This document shows, piece by piece, positions 60,711 through 64,000 of a stretch of DNA of 64,000 nucleotides. This DNA comes from Cryptosporangium sp044454545 (GTDB lineage Bacteria; Actinomycetota; Actinomycetes; Mycobacteriales; Cryptosporangiaceae). The notes under the pieces are model-generated. The model had not been told where the DNA came from. It saw only the letters and a program-made list of their open reading frames with translations, and made no database searches. The position numbers and the translations under genes are program-made. Within the stretch, counting starts at the first letter, position 1; every line of letters begins with the position of its first letter. The DNA lies in NCBI RefSeq assembly GCF_044454545.1, contig NZ_JBITDV010000002.1, positions 868,001-932,000 on the forward strand. Reading direction: 5' to 3'.

Positions 60711-62131
60711 CTGAATCCACTACTCGCCTCTGGGGCGGACGCTTCTCCGGCGGCCCCGCCGAGGCCCTGGCCCGCCTGTCCGTGAGCGTCCACTTCGACT
60801 GGCGGCTCGCCCCGTACGACCTGGCCGGATCGCGTGCACACGCCCGCGTCCTCAACCGGGCCGGCCTGCTGACCGCGGACGAGCTGCACCTGATGATCAA
60901 GGCGCTCGACGAGCTCGAGAAGGACTGCGCCGAAGGCGCGTTCACGCCGACGATCGACGACGAGGACGTGCACACCGCGCTCGAGCGCGGCCTCCTCGAA
61001 CGGCTCGGCGCACTCGGCGGGAAGCTCCGCGCGGGGCGGAGCCGCAACGACCAGGTCGCCACCGACCTGCGCCTCTACCTCCGTGATCACGTCCGGGGGG
61101 TGGCCGCGAACCTCACGAACCTGGCCCAGGCGCTCACCGATCAGGCCGAAGCGCACCGGACGGTGCCCGCGCCGGGCATGACCCACCTCCAGCACGCCCA
61201 GCCGATCCTGTTCAGCCACCAGCTGCTGGCCCACGTCCAGGCGCTGCTGCGCGACCTCGACCGGCTCACCGACTGGGACAAGCGCGCCGCGGTCAGCCCG
61301 CTCGGCGCCGGGGCGCTGGCCGGTAGCTCCCTCCCGCTGGATCCGGAAGCGGTCGCGGCCGAGCTGGGGTTCACCGCCGCCGCCCCGAACTCGATCGACG
61401 CGGTCAGTGACCGCGACTTCGCGGCCGAGTTCCTGTTCGTCGCCGCGCTGATCGGCGTCCACCTCTCCCGGATCGGCGAGGAGTTCGTCCTCTGGACCTC
61501 GCAGGAGTTCGGCTGGGTCACGCTCGACGACGCGTTCGCGACCGGCAGCTCGATCATGCCGCAGAAGAAGAACCCGGACATCGCCGAGCTTTCCCGAGGC
61601 AAGTCCGGCCGGCTGATCGGACACCTCACCGGACTGCTCGCCACGCTGAAGGCACTGCCGCTCGCCTACGACCGTGACCTGCAGGAAGACAAAGAGCCGG
61701 TGTTCGACGCGATCGAGACTCTCGATCTGCTGCTGCCCGCGCTCACCGGAATGGTCGCCACGATGACCGTCCACACCGACGTACTGGAGAAGGCCACGCC
61801 GACCGGCTTCGCGCTCGCGACCGACGTCGCCGAATGGCTCGTCCGCAAGGGCGTCGCGTTCCGCGACGCGCACGAGATCGTCGGTGCTCTGGTGGCGAAG
61901 GCCGCGCAGCGCAGCGAGGAACTCGACGACCTGACCGACGACGACCTGACCGAGGTCAGCCCGCACCTGGACCCGTCGGTGCGCGCGGTGCTCAACGTCG
62001 AGGGCGCCCTCCGGGCTCGCACCACACCCGGCTCCACCGGCCCCGAGGCCGTCGCCGCGCAGCTGGCCCAGGTCAAGGCCACCATCGAGCATTTCAGCAC
62101 CTGGGCGCAGGAGCAGGTTGTCCCTCGCTGA
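60707..62131 (+). CDS. argH: Argininosuccinate lyase
   Basis: Final arginine step. 474 residues of the fumarase/aspartase superfamily. LWGGRFSGGPAEALARLS, the DVHTALERGL loop, KLRAGRSRNDQVATDLRLY, HLQHAQPILFSH and the signature GSSIMPQKKNPDIAEL are all present. argG, which normally precedes it in mycobacteria, is absent. The end overlaps the next gene by 14 nt. Confidence 0.97.
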   Translation: MTESTTRLWGGRFSGGPAEALARLSVSVHFDWRLAPYDLAGSRAHARVLNRAGLLTADELHLMIKALDELEKDCAEGAFTPTIDDEDVHTALERGLLERLGALGGKLRAGRSRNDQVATDLRLYLRDHVRGVAANLTNLAQALTDQAEAHRTVPAPGMTHLQHAQPILFSHQLLAHVQALLRDLDRLTDWDKRAAVSPLGAGALAGSSLPLDPEAVAAELGFTAAAPNSIDAVSDRDFAAEFLFVAALIGVHLSRIGEEFVLWTSQEFGWVTLDDAFATGSSIMPQKKNPDIAELSRGKSGRLIGHLTGLLATLKALPLAYDRDLQEDKEPVFDAIETLDLLLPALTGMVATMTVHTDVLEKATPTGFALATDVAEWLVRKGVAFRDAHEIVGALVAKAAQRSEELDDLTDDDLTEVSPHLDPSVRAVLNVEGALRARTTPGSTGPEAVAAQLAQVKATIEHFSTWAQEQVVPR

Positions 62132-62729
62132 GATCCTGGCCGGTCCGCCCGAGGACGCCGCACCGGCGCTCCTCGGGCGGTACGTCGCCGCGCACGGCGT
62201 CACGCTGCGGATCACCGAAACCGAGGCCTACGCCGGTACCGCCGGCGACCCGGCGTCGCACGCGTACCGGCAGCGGACCGTGCGCAACGCGAGCATGTTC
62301 GAAGGCCCCGGCACGCTGTACGTCTACTTCAGCTACGGCATGCACTGGTGCGTCAACATCACCTGCGGCCCGGTCGGCGTCGCCGCGGCCGTCCTCCTGC
62401 GCGCCGGGCGGGTGACCGACGGCCTCGAGACGGCCCGGAGGGGCCGCACGCTCTCCGACCGGGACCTCGCCCGCGGACCGGCGCGCCTGACCACCGCGCT
62501 CGCGATCGACCGGAGCGCGGACGGAACCAATCTGCTCGACGGGCGCGGCCCGCTCGTCCTGCTCGATCGGTCGGACCCGGTGGAGCACATCAGCGCCGGT
62601 CCGCGCACCGGCGTCTCGAAGGGCGCCGACACCCCCTGGCGCTTCTGGATCACCGGCGACCCGACCGTCAGCCCGTATAGACGTTCGCCCCGGGCTGCGG
62701 CGGTAGGGAATGATGCTCTCCGTGAGTGA
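62118..62729 (+). CDS. 3-methyladenine DNA glycosylase (AAG/MPG family)
   Basis: It excises alkylated purines. 203 residues, TTG start overlapping argH. ITETEAYAGTAGDPASHAYR holds the catalytic Glu, RNASMFEGPGTLYVYFSYGM and HWCVNITCG line the pocket, and RVTDGLETARRGR and LARGPARLTTAL follow. This gene also sits near tyrS in mycobacteria. It overlaps tyrS by 20 nt. Confidence 0.93.
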   Translation: MSLAEILAGPPEDAAPALLGRYVAAHGVTLRITETEAYAGTAGDPASHAYRQRTVRNASMFEGPGTLYVYFSYGMHWCVNITCGPVGVAAAVLLRAGRVTDGLETARRGRTLSDRDLARGPARLTTALAIDRSADGTNLLDGRGPLVLLDRSDPVEHISAGPRTGVSKGADTPWRFWITGDPTVSPYRRSPRAAAVGNDALRE

Positions 62730-63990
62730 CTTCCTCGACGAACTGCGCTGGCGCGGTCTGATCGCCCAGACCACCGACGAACAGGCCCTGAGCACTGCAC
62801 TCGACAATGCTCCGCTCACGGTCTACGCCGGATTCGACCCGACCGCCGCGAGCCTGCACGCCGGGCACCTGGTCCCGTTGCTCACGCTGCGGCGTTTCCA
62901 GCAGGCCGGCCACCGCCCGATCGTCCTGGCCGGCGGCGCCACCGGACTGATCGGCGACCCCAGCGGCCGCTCGTCCGAGCGGGTCCTGAACACACCCGAG
63001 CGGGTGCGCGAGCTGGTCGACGCCCTCCGGCCGCAGCTGGCCAAGTTCGTCGACTTCGAGCAGGGCGCGATCCTCGCCAACAACCTCGACTGGACCGCGT
63101 CGGTGTCCGCTCTCGACTTCCTGCGTGACGTCGGCAAACACTTCCCGATCACCCAGATGCTGTCCCGCGAGTCGGTCGCGGCCCGCCTCAACTCCGGCGG
63201 CCTCAGCTACACCGAGTTCAGCTACCAGCTCCTGCAGGCCAACGACTACCTGCAGCTCTACCGCGACCACGGCTGCCGCCTGCAGATCGGCGGCAACGAC
63301 CAGTGGGGCAACATCACCGCGGGCCTCGACTACATCCGCCGCGTCACCGCGAACGACGGCGGCCCCGCGCACGCCCTCACCGTGCCGCTGCTCACCAACG
63401 CCACCGGCGAGAAGTTCGGCAAGAGCACCGGCGGCGGTTCGGTCTGGCTCGATCCGTCGTTGACCAGTCCTTACTCCTGGTACCAATTCTGGTTCAACAC
63501 CGACGACCGCGACGTCGTCAGCCGCCTCAAGACGTTCACGTTCCTCGACCGCAAGGAGATCGAGGAGCTCGAGGTCGCGGCCACCGAACGCCCGGCCGCG
63601 CGCCTCGCGCAGCGTCGCCTGGCCGCGGAGATGACCACGCTGGTCCACGGCTCCTCCGAGACCGAGGCGGTCGTTGCCGCGAGCGGCGCACTCTTCGGCC
63701 GCGGCGAGCTGCAGACGCTGCCCGCCGCGACCCTGCGTGCGGCCCTGTCGGAGGCCGGCCTGCACCAGGTCTCGGGAGAGCTGCCGTCCGCCGCCGCGCT
63801 GCTGCACGCGTCCGGCCTCGCGTCGAGCCTGTCCGACGCACGTCGCACGGTCCGCGAGGGCGGGGCGTACGTCAACAACACGAAGGTGACCGACTCCGAG
63901 GCGTCGCCGGCCCGCGAGGACCTCTTGCACGGCCGGTGGCTGGTCCTGCGCAAGGGCAAGCGCACCGTCGCGGGGGTTGAGGTCGTTTAG
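62710..63990 (+). CDS. tyrS: Tyrosyl-tRNA synthetase
   Basis: Class I synthetase, 426 residues from ATG 62710 (ATG 62713 and GTG 62722 are alternatives; GTAGGGAAT upstream is a weak ribosome site). VYAGFDPTAASLHAGHLVPL contains the HIGH-type motif, LQIGGNDQWGNITAG binds tyrosine, and KFGKST is the KMSKS motif. The C-terminal S4-like RNA-binding domain (about 355-426) includes SLSDARRTVREGGAYVNNTK. The stop is 10 bp from the window end. Confidence 0.97.
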   Translation: MMLSVSDFLDELRWRGLIAQTTDEQALSTALDNAPLTVYAGFDPTAASLHAGHLVPLLTLRRFQQAGHRPIVLAGGATGLIGDPSGRSSERVLNTPERVRELVDALRPQLAKFVDFEQGAILANNLDWTASVSALDFLRDVGKHFPITQMLSRESVAARLNSGGLSYTEFSYQLLQANDYLQLYRDHGCRLQIGGNDQWGNITAGLDYIRRVTANDGGPAHALTVPLLTNATGEKFGKSTGGGSVWLDPSLTSPYSWYQFWFNTDDRDVVSRLKTFTFLDRKEIEELEVAATERPAARLAQRRLAAEMTTLVHGSSETEAVVAASGALFGRGELQTLPAATLRAALSEAGLHQVSGELPSAAALLHASGLASSLSDARRTVREGGAYVNNTKVTDSEASPAREDLLHGRWLVLRKGKRTVAGVEVV

Positions 63991-64000
63991 TTTTTACGCC

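Overview
The window is chromosomal DNA from a high-G+C actinomycete. Codons end almost always in G or C, GTG and TTG starts are common, and most operon genes overlap by 4 nt. A full-length BldD with intact c-di-GMP motifs points to a filamentous or sporulating lineage (Streptomyces/Micromonospora/Frankia/Cryptosporangium-like). I cannot fix the genus from the sequence alone. Gene order follows the conserved actinobacterial core seen in Mycobacterium and Streptomyces.

Region by region. 1-1281: the 5' part of a secreted GH9 glycosidase lipoprotein (minus strand). 1496-2508: efp-nusB. 3126-3602: bldD (minus), divergent from the pyrimidine operon pyrR-pyrB-pyrC-(PH-like membrane protein)-carA-carB-pyrD-pyrF (4093-13900), which has a PyrR-binding loop against its Shine-Dalgarno. 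14210-18165: mihF-gmk-rpoZ-coaBC-metK. 18207-25745: priA (ATPase-dead type)-def-fmt-rsmB; RsmB is swollen by an RG/DRP-rich tail and an Ala/Pro-rich insertion. 25757-30140: rpe, a REC-GGDEF regulator, an FMN riboswitch, then ribE-ribBA-ribH. 30188-31800: hisE-hisG-PH-like membrane protein.

31883-44098 is accessory. It holds two minus-strand membrane proteins and a divergent plus-strand type IV secretion-like operon: a small two-TM pilin-like protein, a PrgI/VirB3-like protein, a VirB4-like ATPase with about 1000 residues of Pro/Gly repeats in front, a VirB6/TrbL-like polytopic protein whose centre is strikingly low in G+C, a VirB8/TcpC-like protein, and a transglycosylase-like plus M23 wall hydrolase. 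No coupling ATPase or relaxase is seen in the window. 44312-47164 is a decayed mobile-element patch: a multiply broken tyrosine recombinase, its small DUF6262/TnpC-like partner, an intact RlmJ-like methyltransferase with an altered catalytic motif, and a second recombinase fragment.

47217-63990 returns to core genes: a GNAT acetyltransferase, a DUF1844 protein (minus), infC (probable AUC start)-rpmI-rplT-tsnR, pheS-pheT, a low-G+C membrane protein (minus), then argC-J-B-D-F-R-H, a 3-methyladenine DNA glycosylase and tyrS. argG and ribD are absent and must lie elsewhere. Regulation readable from the sequence includes PyrR, FMN, probable ArgR and BldD operators, an infC leader hairpin and a possible pheS leader peptide.
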